A DNA stretch of 64,000 nt from assembly GCA_900547415.1 (NCBI GenBank), contig URGS01000001.1:62001-126000 (forward strand), read 5' to 3'. The stretch comes from an uncultured Phascolarctobacterium sp. (GTDB lineage: Bacteria; Bacillota; Negativicutes; Acidaminococcales; Acidaminococcaceae). Position numbers and translations under genes: made by a program. Shown piece after piece: positions 25,017 to 34,055 of the stretch. Every line of letters starts with the position of its first letter. The first letter of the stretch is position 1. The notes under the pieces were generated by a model. That model saw nothing but the letters and a program-made list of their open reading frames with translations, made no database searches and was not told the origin of the DNA.

Positions 25017-25588
25017 AAAATCTGCTGATAATCTTGGCAGCCTGTCTTATGCTGCTACACAGTTCCACAATAATGGCAGCACCTGCAAAACAGGCAGCAG
25101 CACCTGACGCCACAGCTAGCTGGCAAAGCCTGCTTCCGCCTAAGGCCGGAGATTTTTACCTGCTTACCAACAAAGCAGGCGGATATTCCCTGCAGCTGCC
25201 CAAGGCCTTTGGCACCGACCCTCTGGCTGGGCTGCCTCACGCAGACGGACCAATGCAGCTCCGCGCTAAAAGTGAAACTCTGCTCTGCGCAGTAAATGTC
25301 CAGGCCCCACATGACTCACACTATTTCAAGGCTGCAGCTCCCTTACCAGAGCTTCCGCACAAAGAGTCCCTGGTTCAATGGCAGCACGGCAGCAAATTAG
25401 TATGGAACTGCAGCCTTAGCAGGCAGCAGGACTACAACGGTGACAAGCTAGTACTGGAAGCCACAGCCCCCACCAACGGCAAAACCTTCGAGCTAATCTA
25501 TGTACTGCCAACGAAAGACTACGCTAGGCTCCTTTCCCAAGCACTATGGTCATTGAACAGCTTTGAAATTCTAAAAGAAAATAACTGA
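25013..25588 (+). CDS. Secreted protein of unknown function
   Basis: A 191-residue protein with a signal peptide (MKNLLIILAACLMLLHSS..., cleavage after MAA near residue 23). The mature part is strand-rich with no motif I recognise (GGYSLQLPKAFG and FELIYVLPTKDY stand out, as in small lipid- or wall-associated domains). It overlaps the HD gene by ATGA and so is translationally coupled to it. Last gene of the operon. Confidence 0.65.
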   Translation: MKNLLIILAACLMLLHSSTIMAAPAKQAAAPDATASWQSLLPPKAGDFYLLTNKAGGYSLQLPKAFGTDPLAGLPHADGPMQLRAKSETLLCAVNVQAPHDSHYFKAAAPLPELPHKESLVQWQHGSKLVWNCSLSRQQDYNGDKLVLEATAPTNGKTFELIYVLPTKDYARLLSQALWSLNSFEILKENN

Positions 25589-25598
25589 TACAGCAGAC

Positions 25599-25627
25599 AA
25601 GGCACACTGCTTGCGCAGTGTGCCTTT
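25599..25627. terminator. Bidirectional terminator between converging operons
   Basis: AAGGCACACTGC (25599-25610) pairs with GCAGTGTGCCTT (25615-25626). It separates the cysK operon from the converging rsmA operon. Confidence 0.85.
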
Positions 25628-25646
25628 AGTATTTACAAGTATAAAA

Positions 25647-26501
25647 TTATTCCTTAGCCTGAGCAAAGGTATTGGTCAATGCTGCAAAGTCCTCTAAGGA
25701 AAGAGTTTCTGCTCTGCGCTTGCCGTCTACGCCAGCAAGCTCCAGCCATTTATTTACCTGCTCGCCCTTGATGCCCATATTCTTTAAAGAATTGCTGAGC
25801 ATTTTACGACGCAGGGAGAAGGCTGCCTTTACAACGCGGAAGAACAAATTCTCATCGCATACCTCAACAGGAGGAGTGCTGCGACGTTTGCAGACAATTA
25901 CTGCGGAGTCTACGGACGGAGCAGGAATGAAGGAAGAAGGCGGTACTATAAATGCAATTTCCGGCTCAGTAAAATACTGAATCGCTACAGACAGCGCACC
26001 ATAATCCTTACTGCCAGGCTTAGCCGCCATACGCTCTGCTACTTCCTTCTGCACCATTACAACCAAACGCTCCATGGGCAGACGCTTTTCTAAAATAGCA
26101 AAAATAATGGGAGTAGTAATATAGTAGGGCAGATTAGCGCAGCATTTAAAATCAGGCTTCTGCACCTGCTCCATAATATCAACCTGCAGAATGTCACCAT
26201 TAACAATGCGCACATTGTCGTAGCCCTCTAAGGTTACATCCAAAACTGGCAGCAGTCTTTTATCCAGCTCTACTGCTACAACATTGGCTCCGCTTTCAGC
26301 AAGACCCTGAGTAAGAGTACCAATGCCAGGGCCAACCTCTAGAACAGTATCCTCAGGAGTAAGCTCCGCAGCCTCGACAATACGTCGCACTACAGTTTCA
26401 TCTATCAAAAAATTTTGTCCCAGCTTTTTATCTGCACGCAGCTTAAAGCGGTGCAGAATATGATTAGTAACCTGGGGAGAAGCAATAATCGGTTTGTTCA
26501 C
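25647..26501 (-). CDS. rsmA: 16S rRNA (adenine-1518/1519-N6)-dimethyltransferase
   Basis: A 284-residue KsgA-type Rossmann methyltransferase that dimethylates two adenines in helix 45 of 16S rRNA. KLGQNFLIDE, EVGPGIGTLTQGL (AdoMet site) and CANLPYYITTPI (catalytic NLPY) are present. Six bases after rnmV; the rnmV-ksgA pair is conserved in Firmicutes. Confidence 0.96.
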   Translation of the reverse strand: MNKPIIASPQVTNHILHRFKLRADKKLGQNFLIDETVVRRIVEAAELTPEDTVLEVGPGIGTLTQGLAESGANVVAVELDKRLLPVLDVTLEGYDNVRIVNGDILQVDIMEQVQKPDFKCCANLPYYITTPIIFAILEKRLPMERLVVMVQKEVAERMAAKPGSKDYGALSVAIQYFTEPEIAFIVPPSSFIPAPSVDSAVIVCKRRSTPPVEVCDENLFFRVVKAAFSLRRKMLSNSLKNMGIKGEQVNKWLELAGVDGKRRAETLSLEDFAALTNTFAQAKE

Positions 26502-26507
26502 TTACTC

Positions 26508-27047
26508 TTATCTCCTATCAATTACAGTCAGCGCCGCCATAAATTCCTCACGGGTGACGCCATAATGATTAAGTCTTTCTAAAAAACGCTTAGCATTGCC
26601 ATAGCCTATTCCCAGCTCAGCGCCAAGAGCATCTCTGCGCTCTGCGGCATCAGCACAGCCGTTCAATCCATACTCAAACAGATCCATATGGGTGAACTCT
26701 GCCTGAGGCTTGTATTCATGGTGACGCACCTTAGCCAGCGCCGCCAAAATAGCCTCCGGCTTAGCCTGCTCCACGCCAACATCATTGTTGGCCGTAGCTT
26801 GAATTTTAGGAATAAAGGCCTGACCTGCATCAGGAAAACGCTCAGTCAAAAAGCGACGGATCCTTTCGCCTGCTCCATCAGGGTCAGTCAGAATGATAAT
26901 GCCGCGCTTTTTATAGGCAGCCTCTATTTGCTTTAAGGTGTAGGGAGCCAGAGTAAAGCCTCCTGTTTCAATGGTGTCTGCCTCCAGAGCTTTGCTAATG
27001 GCTACGGTATCCATCTTTCCCTCTACAACAAGTACCTCTTTTAACAT
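26508..27047 (-). CDS. rnmV: Ribonuclease M5
   Basis: A 179-residue Toprim-domain nuclease that matures the ends of 5S rRNA. The Toprim motifs are VVEGKMDTVAI (catalytic Glu) and ILTDPDGAGERIRR (DxD). A helical C-terminal domain follows. It lies two bases after the upstream 3D-domain gene and just before rsmA, the usual Firmicutes order. Confidence 0.93.
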   Translation of the reverse strand: MLKEVLVVEGKMDTVAISKALEADTIETGGFTLAPYTLKQIEAAYKKRGIIILTDPDGAGERIRRFLTERFPDAGQAFIPKIQATANNDVGVEQAKPEAILAALAKVRHHEYKPQAEFTHMDLFEYGLNGCADAAERRDALGAELGIGYGNAKRFLERLNHYGVTREEFMAALTVIDRR

Positions 27048-27049
27048 AA

Positions 27050-28021
27050 TTAATCCTCTAAAATATAAACTTCTACATTGCGTCTGCCAAAATGAATGGC
27101 AGCATTATAGTCATCATAAAATAAATCTATGCGGTTGCCAATGATATAACTACCTGTATCACCGGCCATAGCAATACCATAACCAGGAATATACATCTTG
27201 GTGTAAAGCGGAATCACTCTGGGGTCAACAGCAACTATGCCTACATAGGGATAAATGCCAACAGCAGTAGGATTACCGGTTGCTACATACGCAGAAGCCT
27301 CAGCAATAATTTTCTTTTTATAACGCTTATAGCCGTCAGGAGTTTTGACGCTCATAGCCATACCCTTCAATACAACCTTGCTTTCAGGCTCCTGCAGTAT
27401 TTCACGTCCCAGTTCAGTAAAAGAATGAGTGCCGTCAGCATTAGCTACTTTTTTAGAAATAACCTTGCTCTTACCAGGCTTACCACCGTCCTTAATCAGA
27501 TTTTCGCCAAAATTACGGCTGTAGTCCTCAATATATTTTACTGGAATATCTACCTCTGCTTCATCAAAGTGCAGCTCCTCGCCTTTGTTGAGAACATAAA
27601 CTCTCATACCGCTTTGCAGCTCCTTATCCGCTTTAGGATAAATACGGCTCTTTTTGAATGAAATGCCTAAGGATTTCAAAGCTTCTCCAACAGTTTCCTT
27701 GCTGGAACGCAGCAGCTCCTCCTTACCATCGCGGACAACAGTAAACTCCTTGGCACGTATTACCTGAATAACACTGCCATCCTGCAGACTTTTATTTGGT
27801 CCTAAAAGCTTCCAGCTATCACCATTTTTAAAGGGAACACCTGTAGCCTCAATAATCAGCTGTGGATTGCTTTCGTTGGTACGCAGCTCCTTTTTATGAC
27901 CATCATATTCAATAGTAATCTGACGTGTAATATCAAAGCCTGCCAAAAAGGGAGTCATCAAAATGATAGCAATGCCCAAAACAAGACATTGTAAACGAAT
28001 TTTACTCATGAATTTATACAT
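27050..28021 (-). CDS. YabE-like protein with ubiquitin-like, G5 and 3D domains
   Basis: A 323-residue envelope protein: an N-terminal membrane anchor (about residues 8-27), DUF348-type ubiquitin-like repeats (about 33-140), a G5-like region (about 150-220) and a C-terminal 3D domain (about 235-323) with the three catalytic-site aspartates in AVDPRVIPL, MAGDTGSYI and NRIDLFYDD. The family resembles Rpf/Sps wall lytic enzymes that cut glycan strands. ATG 28021 has AGGAGGAA upstream; the longer frame to 28066 has no ribosome-binding site. First gene of the yabE-rnmV-rsmA unit, as in Bacillus. Confidence 0.88.
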   Translation of the reverse strand: MYKFMSKIRLQCLVLGIAIILMTPFLAGFDITRQITIEYDGHKKELRTNESNPQLIIEATGVPFKNGDSWKLLGPNKSLQDGSVIQVIRAKEFTVVRDGKEELLRSSKETVGEALKSLGISFKKSRIYPKADKELQSGMRVYVLNKGEELHFDEAEVDIPVKYIEDYSRNFGENLIKDGGKPGKSKVISKKVANADGTHSFTELGREILQEPESKVVLKGMAMSVKTPDGYKRYKKKIIAEASAYVATGNPTAVGIYPYVGIVAVDPRVIPLYTKMYIPGYGIAMAGDTGSYIIGNRIDLFYDDYNAAIHFGRRNVEVYILED

Positions 28022-28136
28022 GGGAACTTCCTCCTTAATCTGTAATATTTTATCACAAATTGGCAAAAATCGTCAAATTTACGCCTTTTGCGGCTTCCCA
28101 TATATATCTATAATACTTAAATTATAATCTGTAAGT

Positions 28137-28157
28137 AAAAAAGCCGCTAAGCGGCTT
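28137..28157 (-). terminator. Terminator of the tmk-holB-ricT-trmN unit
   Basis: AAGCCGC-loop-GCGGCTT (28141-28157) followed by T on the minus strand; a compact intrinsic terminator directly after the methyltransferase gene. Confidence 0.8.
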
Positions 28158-28159
28158 TC

Positions 28160-28873
28160 TTATTCGTAAAACTTTTGGACCTGCTCAGTGTAGGAACCAT
28201 CAGCATTATACATGATAAGAGGAGGCAAAACATCAAGTCCGTAGCTTCCTCCCTTGACCATCTCCATCAGAAAAATCCAGGCAGGCTTGCCAATGGAAGA
28301 ATGCACCCATTGAAGCCGCTTGGGCTGCAAACCATACTTAAGTGCCAGCTCAATGCTTTCTATAAAGCGCTCAGGCAGCTGTACCAAGGCAAAGCGTCCA
28401 CGATAACGTACTGCATAAGCAGCAGCCTTAAAAAAGTCCTCTAGGTTAGCAGATACCTCATGGCAGGCAGCTGTACCAATCTGGCGCACGTTGCCGCTAT
28501 TGCGATAGGGCGGATTAGCAGCAACCAAATCCATGCTTTCAGGGGCAAACAGCTCCTTGTAGTTACGGATATCTCCGTCTATAATATTAAACTTTTCCTC
28601 CAGACCATTGTCTGCTACACTGCGGCGCAGCAACTCCGTAATACGTGGATTAACGTCCAGGGCTGTCACCTGAGCAGCACCGCGGCTTTCCAACAGCATA
28701 CTAATGGCACCAGTGCCACAGCCCAGCTCCAGCACCTTAGCCTGGCGTACTACATGGGGAAAATTTCCTAAAAATACAGCATCCGTAGTAAAACAGAATT
28801 CCTTGGCATCCTGCCAGATTTTATACTGGCAGCCAGGAACGTAGTCACAGCGAACGCTGCTTTCATTACACAT
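28160..28873 (-). CDS. tRNA1(Val) adenine-37-N6-methyltransferase family protein
   Basis: A 237-residue N6-adenine methyltransferase: VLELGCGTGAISML binds AdoMet, ALDVNPR is motif II and AANPPYRNSGN carries the NPPY catalytic motif. It matches TrmN6/YabB proteins that modify A37 of a valine tRNA; the exact tRNA is inferred. The ATG at 28873 overlaps the end of ricT by eight bases, implying coupled translation. Confidence 0.85.
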   Translation of the reverse strand: MCNESSVRCDYVPGCQYKIWQDAKEFCFTTDAVFLGNFPHVVRQAKVLELGCGTGAISMLLESRGAAQVTALDVNPRITELLRRSVADNGLEEKFNIIDGDIRNYKELFAPESMDLVAANPPYRNSGNVRQIGTAACHEVSANLEDFFKAAAYAVRYRGRFALVQLPERFIESIELALKYGLQPKRLQWVHSSIGKPAWIFLMEMVKGGSYGLDVLPPLIMYNADGSYTEQVQKFYE

Positions 28874-29705
28874 TATCAGCCTGGGACGCATCTACAATTT
28901 CATCCCACTCCACCTGAATAATATTGTCAGGAGCCAGCTGTACAGAAGCAGTACGCTGACCGCGGCTAATACCTACAACCTTACCCTCGCCCATGGTGGT
29001 AACAACAGTAGCACCTATTTTAGGAATTTCCACACGCTCACGACGGTGATTGTTGCAGGAGCCTTTGCAGTACATATGATTTTCATATTTCAGGCAGCAC
29101 ATCAATCTGCCGCAGATACCGGAAATCTTGGTAGGATTAAGGGACAGATTCTGGTCCTTTGCCATACGAATGGAAACAGGCTCAAAATCACCCAGGAAGG
29201 TAGCGCAGCACAGGGGACGTCCACAGCTGCCAATACCGCCAAGCATTTTAGCCTCGTCACGCACGCCAATCTGGCGCAGCTCAATACGGGTACGGAAAAC
29301 GGACGCCAAATCCTTTACCAACTCACGGAAGTCAATACGACCGTCTGCGGTAAAGTAGAAAATAATTTTGTTAACATCAAAGGTGAACTCTACATCAATC
29401 AAACGCATAGGAAGACCATGATTTTTAATTTTGCGCAGACAGATGTTGAAGGCCTCCTTTTCACGTACCTTGTTCTCTACCAGCTTGTCCTCATCCTCAG
29501 CAGTTGCTTTGCGCATAACCGGCTTCAGAGGGGATACTATATCCTTTTCATCAACCTCACGAGGACCGATAACTACCTCGCCGTATTCTACGCCACGAGC
29601 AGTTTCCACAATGGCAAAATCGCCCTTGGCTACACCTGTGTCTGCCGGATCAAAATAATATATCTTACATGCCTTTTTAAATCTAATACCTACAACTGTT
29701 GGCAT
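28866..29705 (-). CDS. ricT: PSP1-domain protein RicT (YaaT)
   Basis: A 279-residue PSP1 protein. In Bacillus RicT joins RicA and RicF in an Fe-S complex that directs RNase Y and affects sporulation and competence. The cysteine-rich core GGIGSCGRPLCC and SGICGRLMCC is intact, as is GVEYGEV. ATG 29705 lies eight bases after AAGGAG; the open frame begins with a GTG inside the ribosome-binding site. Partner genes are not in this window. It lies between holB and trmN as in Bacillus. Confidence 0.9.
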   Translation of the reverse strand: MPTVVGIRFKKACKIYYFDPADTGVAKGDFAIVETARGVEYGEVVIGPREVDEKDIVSPLKPVMRKATAEDEDKLVENKVREKEAFNICLRKIKNHGLPMRLIDVEFTFDVNKIIFYFTADGRIDFRELVKDLASVFRTRIELRQIGVRDEAKMLGGIGSCGRPLCCATFLGDFEPVSIRMAKDQNLSLNPTKISGICGRLMCCLKYENHMYCKGSCNNHRRERVEIPKIGATVVTTMGEGKVVGISRGQRTASVQLAPDNIIQVEWDEIVDASQADNV

Positions 29706-29710
29706 TTTTA

Positions 29711-30718
29711 TCACTCCTTGTATATTGAATCTATTTTAAGAGCCATGGACTCCTGCGCCAGCTTCACGCCAACACTGCTGTCCAAAGCTGCATAAGTCTC
29801 TTTAATGATGTCTAAAGCCTGCTTAAGACTGCGGGAGCTCCACCCCCTGCTTAACTGCTGCAGACCTGTTTCTATATCACAATTATATAATGCTATTTTA
29901 GCATCTGCGCGGATTATCAGCAAATCACGCAATAAAAGCTGCAAGAGCTTAACAAATAAAATCGCCTGATTTCTATCATATTTTTCTACCCAAGGACGAC
30001 CAACTACATAGTCCATAGGCATCTTTAGGGGCAAAGCCTCCAAAAAGGCTACTGCCTGCTGACGAACTTCAAAAACCTGCTGTTCCAGAAGTCTCACCGC
30101 TGCGCCTAAGGAGCCTTCGCTGATACGTGCCAATACGAGAGCATGCTCCTTACCTACGCCACGTTCAAGCAGCGCCTGATACACCAGCTCCTCTGGAATA
30201 AGCTGAAAGCGTACCTTGACCACACGAGACAGAATAGTAGTCAAAAGCTTGTCCTCCGACTCAGCCAATAGAATGATCACCCAGCCTGCAGGAGGCTCCT
30301 CCAATAGCTTTAAAAAGCTGTTGGCAGCGTACACTGTCATAGAGTCAACCCCATCAATAATGCAGACCTTATTCTGTGACATAACAGGTGCAAAGGCAGC
30401 CTTGCCAGTTAGCTCACGTACCTGGTCAATACCTATATCCTTAATGCGTCCTGTCTTGGTGTCCTGCTCCTGCTCCAAAAGGATAAAATCAGGGTGACTG
30501 AAATTACCATCCTCCAAATTCATCAGACGGCAGGATTCACAGTCATCAGTACCAGTACTGCTTTCGCAAAGGAGAGTTTTGGCAAATTCCAAGGCCAGAC
30601 GCTTTTTACCAAGTCCGGCAGCACCAAGAAACAGCAGCGCATGAGGTCTTTCCTGTGCATGAAGATAGCTGCTTAAAAAGCTTTTTACTCCCTCATGTCC
30701 CAGAACATCATTCCACAT
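29711..30718 (-). CDS. holB: DNA polymerase III subunit delta'
   Basis: A 335-residue AAA+ clamp-loader subunit. The order is P-loop region GAAGLGKKRLALE, zinc-binding cysteines in CESSTGTDDCESC, VCIIDGVDSMT (Walker B-like) and NSFLKLLEEPPAG (the SRC-like/box VII region). ATG 30718 lies one base after the tmk stop and starts MWNDVLGHEG, the expected N-terminus; the longer frame runs back into tmk. Confidence 0.92.
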   Translation of the reverse strand: MWNDVLGHEGVKSFLSSYLHAQERPHALLFLGAAGLGKKRLALEFAKTLLCESSTGTDDCESCRLMNLEDGNFSHPDFILLEQEQDTKTGRIKDIGIDQVRELTGKAAFAPVMSQNKVCIIDGVDSMTVYAANSFLKLLEEPPAGWVIILLAESEDKLLTTILSRVVKVRFQLIPEELVYQALLERGVGKEHALVLARISEGSLGAAVRLLEQQVFEVRQQAVAFLEALPLKMPMDYVVGRPWVEKYDRNQAILFVKLLQLLLRDLLIIRADAKIALYNCDIETGLQQLSRGWSSRSLKQALDIIKETYAALDSSVGVKLAQESMALKIDSIYKE

Positions 30719-30719
30719 T

Positions 30720-31355
30720 TTACAGCTTCCTCTCCAAAAATTCCCCAATAACATCCATAATTGCTGCGCTGACAGCAGCTTCACTGCCTTCAGCATTTAT
30801 GATACGCATACGCTCAGGCTCCGCCTTCGCTAAGGCTGCAAAGGCACTGCGCAGCTTGTACTGCAGCTCCAAGCCCTGCTCTTCATAGCGGTCGGTTACA
30901 CCTCTGGCATCTCTGCGTTTGAGTAAAAGCTTAGGGTCACCATCCAGCACCAAGGTCAGATCCGGTGCAAGTCCTTCTGTAGCAAAAGCGTTCAGCTGAC
31001 GCAAATCAGTGAGCTCATCTATGGTCTTGCCTGCGGCCAACCCCTGATAAGCCAATGTAGAGTCGCTAAAGCGGTCACATAAAACTATCTTTCCCGCCTC
31101 AAGAGCAGGCCTAAGCAGCTTGTCCACATGCTCACTTCTGGCAGCAAGATATAAAAGTGTCTGAGTAGTATTATTCAACGGCAAAGCAGCGTCAAGCACC
31201 AAAGTTCTAACCTTCTCTGCCAGCTCCGTACCACCTGGCTCACGGCTTTCCACTACCTCATAGCCCTGCTGACGCAAAAGCTCTGCAGCCTTATGAAGCT
31301 GTGTGGTTTTACCTGCGCCGTCCAAGCCCTCTAAAGTTATAAATAAACCCTTCAT
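30720..31355 (-). CDS. tmk: Thymidylate kinase
   Basis: A 211-residue P-loop kinase that makes dTDP from dTMP. FITLEGLDGAGKTTQ is the Walker A loop, SREPGGTELAEKVR the DRX-type loop, and CDRFSDSTLAYQG binds dTMP. It lies five bases after the upstream decarboxylase gene and one base before holB. Confidence 0.96.
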   Translation of the reverse strand: MKGLFITLEGLDGAGKTTQLHKAAELLRQQGYEVVESREPGGTELAEKVRTLVLDAALPLNNTTQTLLYLAARSEHVDKLLRPALEAGKIVLCDRFSDSTLAYQGLAAGKTIDELTDLRQLNAFATEGLAPDLTLVLDGDPKLLLKRRDARGVTDRYEEQGLELQYKLRSAFAALAKAEPERMRIINAEGSEAAVSAAIMDVIGEFLERKL

Positions 31356-31359
31356 AAAA

Positions 31360-32844
31360 TTATCCTCTCAAAACTCGCACCGTCAAAAGCTGAGAATCAG
31401 CAGGACCACTTACAGGCAGTCCCAAGGCCCTCTGCTTTTGGCAGTAGGCTATAATTTCCTCGGTAATACGCTCACCAGGCAACAGTACAGGAATTCCAGG
31501 CGGATAAAAGCTTACCTGCTCCGCACATATCCTTCCTGCCGACTCTTCCAAAAGCACACTTTCCTTAGGACTATTAAAAACCTGACGCAAGGACATAACT
31601 GCCTCCGTTCCAGGGACCTTAATAGCCTGAGCCTGCTCTTGACGCGGCCTTTTATTCTTAGACATATATTCCAAGGCACTGCGGATACGTGCCAATCCAT
31701 CAGCAAAGCCGCCATCCATATCTGCGTAGGTTACCAAAAACAATACGTTTTCAGCATCTACCAGCTCCACTGCAACCTTAAAGCTGCGGAAAATATCTCC
31801 TGCCTCAACACCGCTGATGCCCCAGTCTACAAAATTAACTGTAACCTTGGTCATATCAAGAGCAAGGCCGTCACAATCCTGCGGCTCCATTACTCGCAAG
31901 CCAGCAAACTCACCGCACAGCTTACGCAAACGTTGTGCCGCTTCACAGGCCAGCTCACTCATTAATGTACCATGGGCCTGCAGCTGAGCTCGAGCAGCGT
32001 CCAGAGATGCCATCAAAAAGTAATTGGGACTAGTAGTTGTCAAAATACTCATCACATCAGCAGCACGCTGCAAATCAAGTCGTTCACCCTGAAAATGAAC
32101 CATACTGCATTGGGTCATAGCACCTACTATTTTATGAGTGCTTTGTGCGCAGGCGTCAGCCCCCTGCTGCAAAGCAGACTTTGGCAAAAGCTCACTAAAG
32201 CCCAAATGAGGACCATGAGCTTCATCAACCAAAAGCACTGCGCCTCTAGCGTGACAAATTTCTGCAATCTCACTGACCTTGGCTGCAACGCCATAGTAGT
32301 TAGGACTTGTCAGTAAAACAGCCTTAATCTCTGCATCCTTGTCTAAAGCAGCCTTTACAGCTTCAGGAGTAACCTGCAGCTGAATACCAAAGGCCTCACT
32401 GTATTCTGGCTCCAGATAAACTACTTCAATACCACCCAGCACTAGACCACCTGCCACACTGCGATGAGCATTACGTGGCAAAAGCAGCTTTTCACCAGGC
32501 TGCAGCGCCGTCATCAGCATAGCATGTATAGCCTGACTAGTACCATTTACTGCCCAAAAGCAAGCATCACTGCCATAGGTCTTAGCTGCCAGCTCCTGCG
32601 CCTCCTTGATATACATAGTAGGCTCGTGAATATCGTCCAACTCACTCATGAGAGACACATCCATAGGAACGGCTTTGCCCAGCTCACTGCGCAAAGCCTG
32701 CGCCATACCACGGCCTCCCTTATGACCAGGAGTGTGCAAGGGATAAATATTTTCAGCCTTATATTTCAGCATCGCTTCTAACAACGGCATGCGCAAATCA
32801 TTACGATTGACGCCGTCTAAAAGCTCCTGCCAGTTCTTTTCCAT
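31360..32844 (-). CDS. Orn/Lys/Arg decarboxylase family protein (YaaO-like)
   Basis: A 494-residue fold I PLP enzyme of the basic amino acid decarboxylase family, the short form lacking the N-terminal wing domain. HTPGHKGGRG, NGTSQAIHAML, DEAHGPHLGF and the PLP Lys in QSTHKIVGAM are visible. Substrate may be arginine, lysine or ornithine and cannot be separated by eye. Position directly before tmk equals yaaO in Bacillus. Together with the decarboxylase at 37611 it suggests polyamine production by two unrelated enzymes. Confidence 0.88.
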   Translation of the reverse strand: MEKNWQELLDGVNRNDLRMPLLEAMLKYKAENIYPLHTPGHKGGRGMAQALRSELGKAVPMDVSLMSELDDIHEPTMYIKEAQELAAKTYGSDACFWAVNGTSQAIHAMLMTALQPGEKLLLPRNAHRSVAGGLVLGGIEVVYLEPEYSEAFGIQLQVTPEAVKAALDKDAEIKAVLLTSPNYYGVAAKVSEIAEICHARGAVLLVDEAHGPHLGFSELLPKSALQQGADACAQSTHKIVGAMTQCSMVHFQGERLDLQRAADVMSILTTTSPNYFLMASLDAARAQLQAHGTLMSELACEAAQRLRKLCGEFAGLRVMEPQDCDGLALDMTKVTVNFVDWGISGVEAGDIFRSFKVAVELVDAENVLFLVTYADMDGGFADGLARIRSALEYMSKNKRPRQEQAQAIKVPGTEAVMSLRQVFNSPKESVLLEESAGRICAEQVSFYPPGIPVLLPGERITEEIIAYCQKQRALGLPVSGPADSQLLTVRVLRG

Positions 32845-32953
32845 AATAAGCCTCCAAAAATAAACTTATCATTTTATTTTATCATAAAAACACTACGGTC
32901 TACAAATAAAATCTCTATTGAAATGATAGTAAATCAAATAGCTGACTTAAAAG

Positions 32954-32988
32954 ATAAAAGGGACGCACCCATTGCCAGTGCGTCCCTT
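32954..32988 (-). terminator. Terminator of the two-gene secreted-protein unit
   Basis: AAGGGACGCAC-loop-GTGCGTCCCTT (32958-32988) followed by TTTTATC on the minus strand. Confidence 0.85.
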
Positions 32989-33042
32989 AGGATAATTTTA
33001 GATATCTAGTTGTCGTAAAGGCCCACCATAGTATAGGCAAAA

Positions 33043-33519
33043 TTATCTGCCCCATGAAGGAACTTTAGCTTTACTCTCCATAGATTTTAAGGCTACCTCA
33101 TAGATTTTTAGCAATGTTTTATCATTGCCAACATCCTTTATTTCCATATCATTACCTAAATTTAAGCATATATTTCCTTTGTCGTCATATATATGCTGGG
33201 CAACAATACAGTAGGTTCTGCCAAAATTATCAAACATATATAAAGTAAGCATTCCCACAGCATTTTCCAATCCTTCTGTACTACGGATGTCTGCAATAAA
33301 ACCTTGGTCCTGATAACGTTCTTCAACAGCAACAATCAAGAATGCAGCACTCTCCCTATGTACAACCTTAACATTATCCAAATCAACATAAAGACTGCCT
33401 ACATTACTTTGGCCAACTGCTATGTAATTGCCAGCATGCTCAGCCGCCCAAGTACAGCTAGGGAAAAAGCTTAACAAAGCTCCACAAAGAAATGCAAGAA
33501 TTTTTTTCTTCATAGCCAT
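33043..33519 (-). CDS. Secreted protein of unknown function
   Basis: A 158-residue protein with a signal peptide (cleavage after TWA, about residue 25). The mature part contains DSVYVDLDNVKV-like strands (actual SLYVDLDNVKVVHRE), and FGRTYCIVAQHIYDDKGN. This pattern of alternating strands occurs in small periplasmic proteins of Negativicutes, but I cannot name a family. Its ATG overlaps the stop of the preceding gene (TAATG) and no Shine-Dalgarno is seen, so it depends on coupled translation. Confidence 0.65.
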   Translation of the reverse strand: MAMKKKILAFLCGALLSFFPSCTWAAEHAGNYIAVGQSNVGSLYVDLDNVKVVHRESAAFLIVAVEERYQDQGFIADIRSTEGLENAVGMLTLYMFDNFGRTYCIVAQHIYDDKGNICLNLGNDMEIKDVGNDKTLLKIYEVALKSMESKAKVPSWGR

Positions 33520-33938
33520 TATTTAGAAGCTTTTTCTGCTTGCAGCTTGGTGATAGCAAAATCAACCAGTCTGCCCTTTTTATCACAGGTAAGAATAAAA
33601 GCAACTAAGTCTTCCTTAGTGCAGTTAGAAATATAAGTTACTCTATCAAACTGGTCATAACGCTCATAAGAGAAGAATTTATTGTTTTTTACATTACCAA
33701 ATTGAGATTTTACTTGTTTTTGCAGTTCTGCAAATGCTTGAGCATTAATTTTAGATTTCAAATCAGTACTAAAACCACCTGCTACTTCAGTATAAGCAGC
33801 CGGAGTAGATTTAAAGCCAGCCATAAATTTTTCCGCACTGTCCTGTGCTTTATTCAAAGCACCACCGTCAGCTGCCATACACAAGCTGCTAAATGCCAGC
33901 GTAAAAATAGCAGTAAGCATTAAAATTAATTTTTTCAT
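33519..33938 (-). CDS. Secreted protein of unknown function
   Basis: A 139-residue protein with a signal peptide (MKKLILMLTAIFTLAFSSL..., cleavage after CMA, about residue 22). The mature part is a single small domain with FMAGFKSTPAAYTEVAGGF and a C-terminal strand pair (LVAFILTCDKKGRLVDFAI) reminiscent of periplasmic DUF4019/NTF2-like domains; this is a weak guess. ATG 33938 follows AAAGGAG. First gene of a two-gene unit downstream of the adhesin. Confidence 0.65.
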   Translation of the reverse strand: MKKLILMLTAIFTLAFSSLCMAADGGALNKAQDSAEKFMAGFKSTPAAYTEVAGGFSTDLKSKINAQAFAELQKQVKSQFGNVKNNKFFSYERYDQFDRVTYISNCTKEDLVAFILTCDKKGRLVDFAITKLQAEKASK

Positions 33939-33975
33939 AGAAAATTGCTCCTTTATTAAAATCTTGATTAGATAT

Positions 33976-34008
33976 GACAAAGACGGACTACAATAGCCCG
34001 TCTTTGTC
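33976..34008 (-). terminator. Hairpin after the adhesin gene
   Basis: GACAAAGACGG-loop-CCGTCTTTGTC (33976-34008) is a strong stem but lacks a clear T run. It could end the adhesin transcript or stabilise its 3' end. Confidence 0.55.
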
Positions 34009-34055
34009 TTGAAAGGTTGATTTTTATATCAGCTCAATATGAGCCTCTATCAAAA

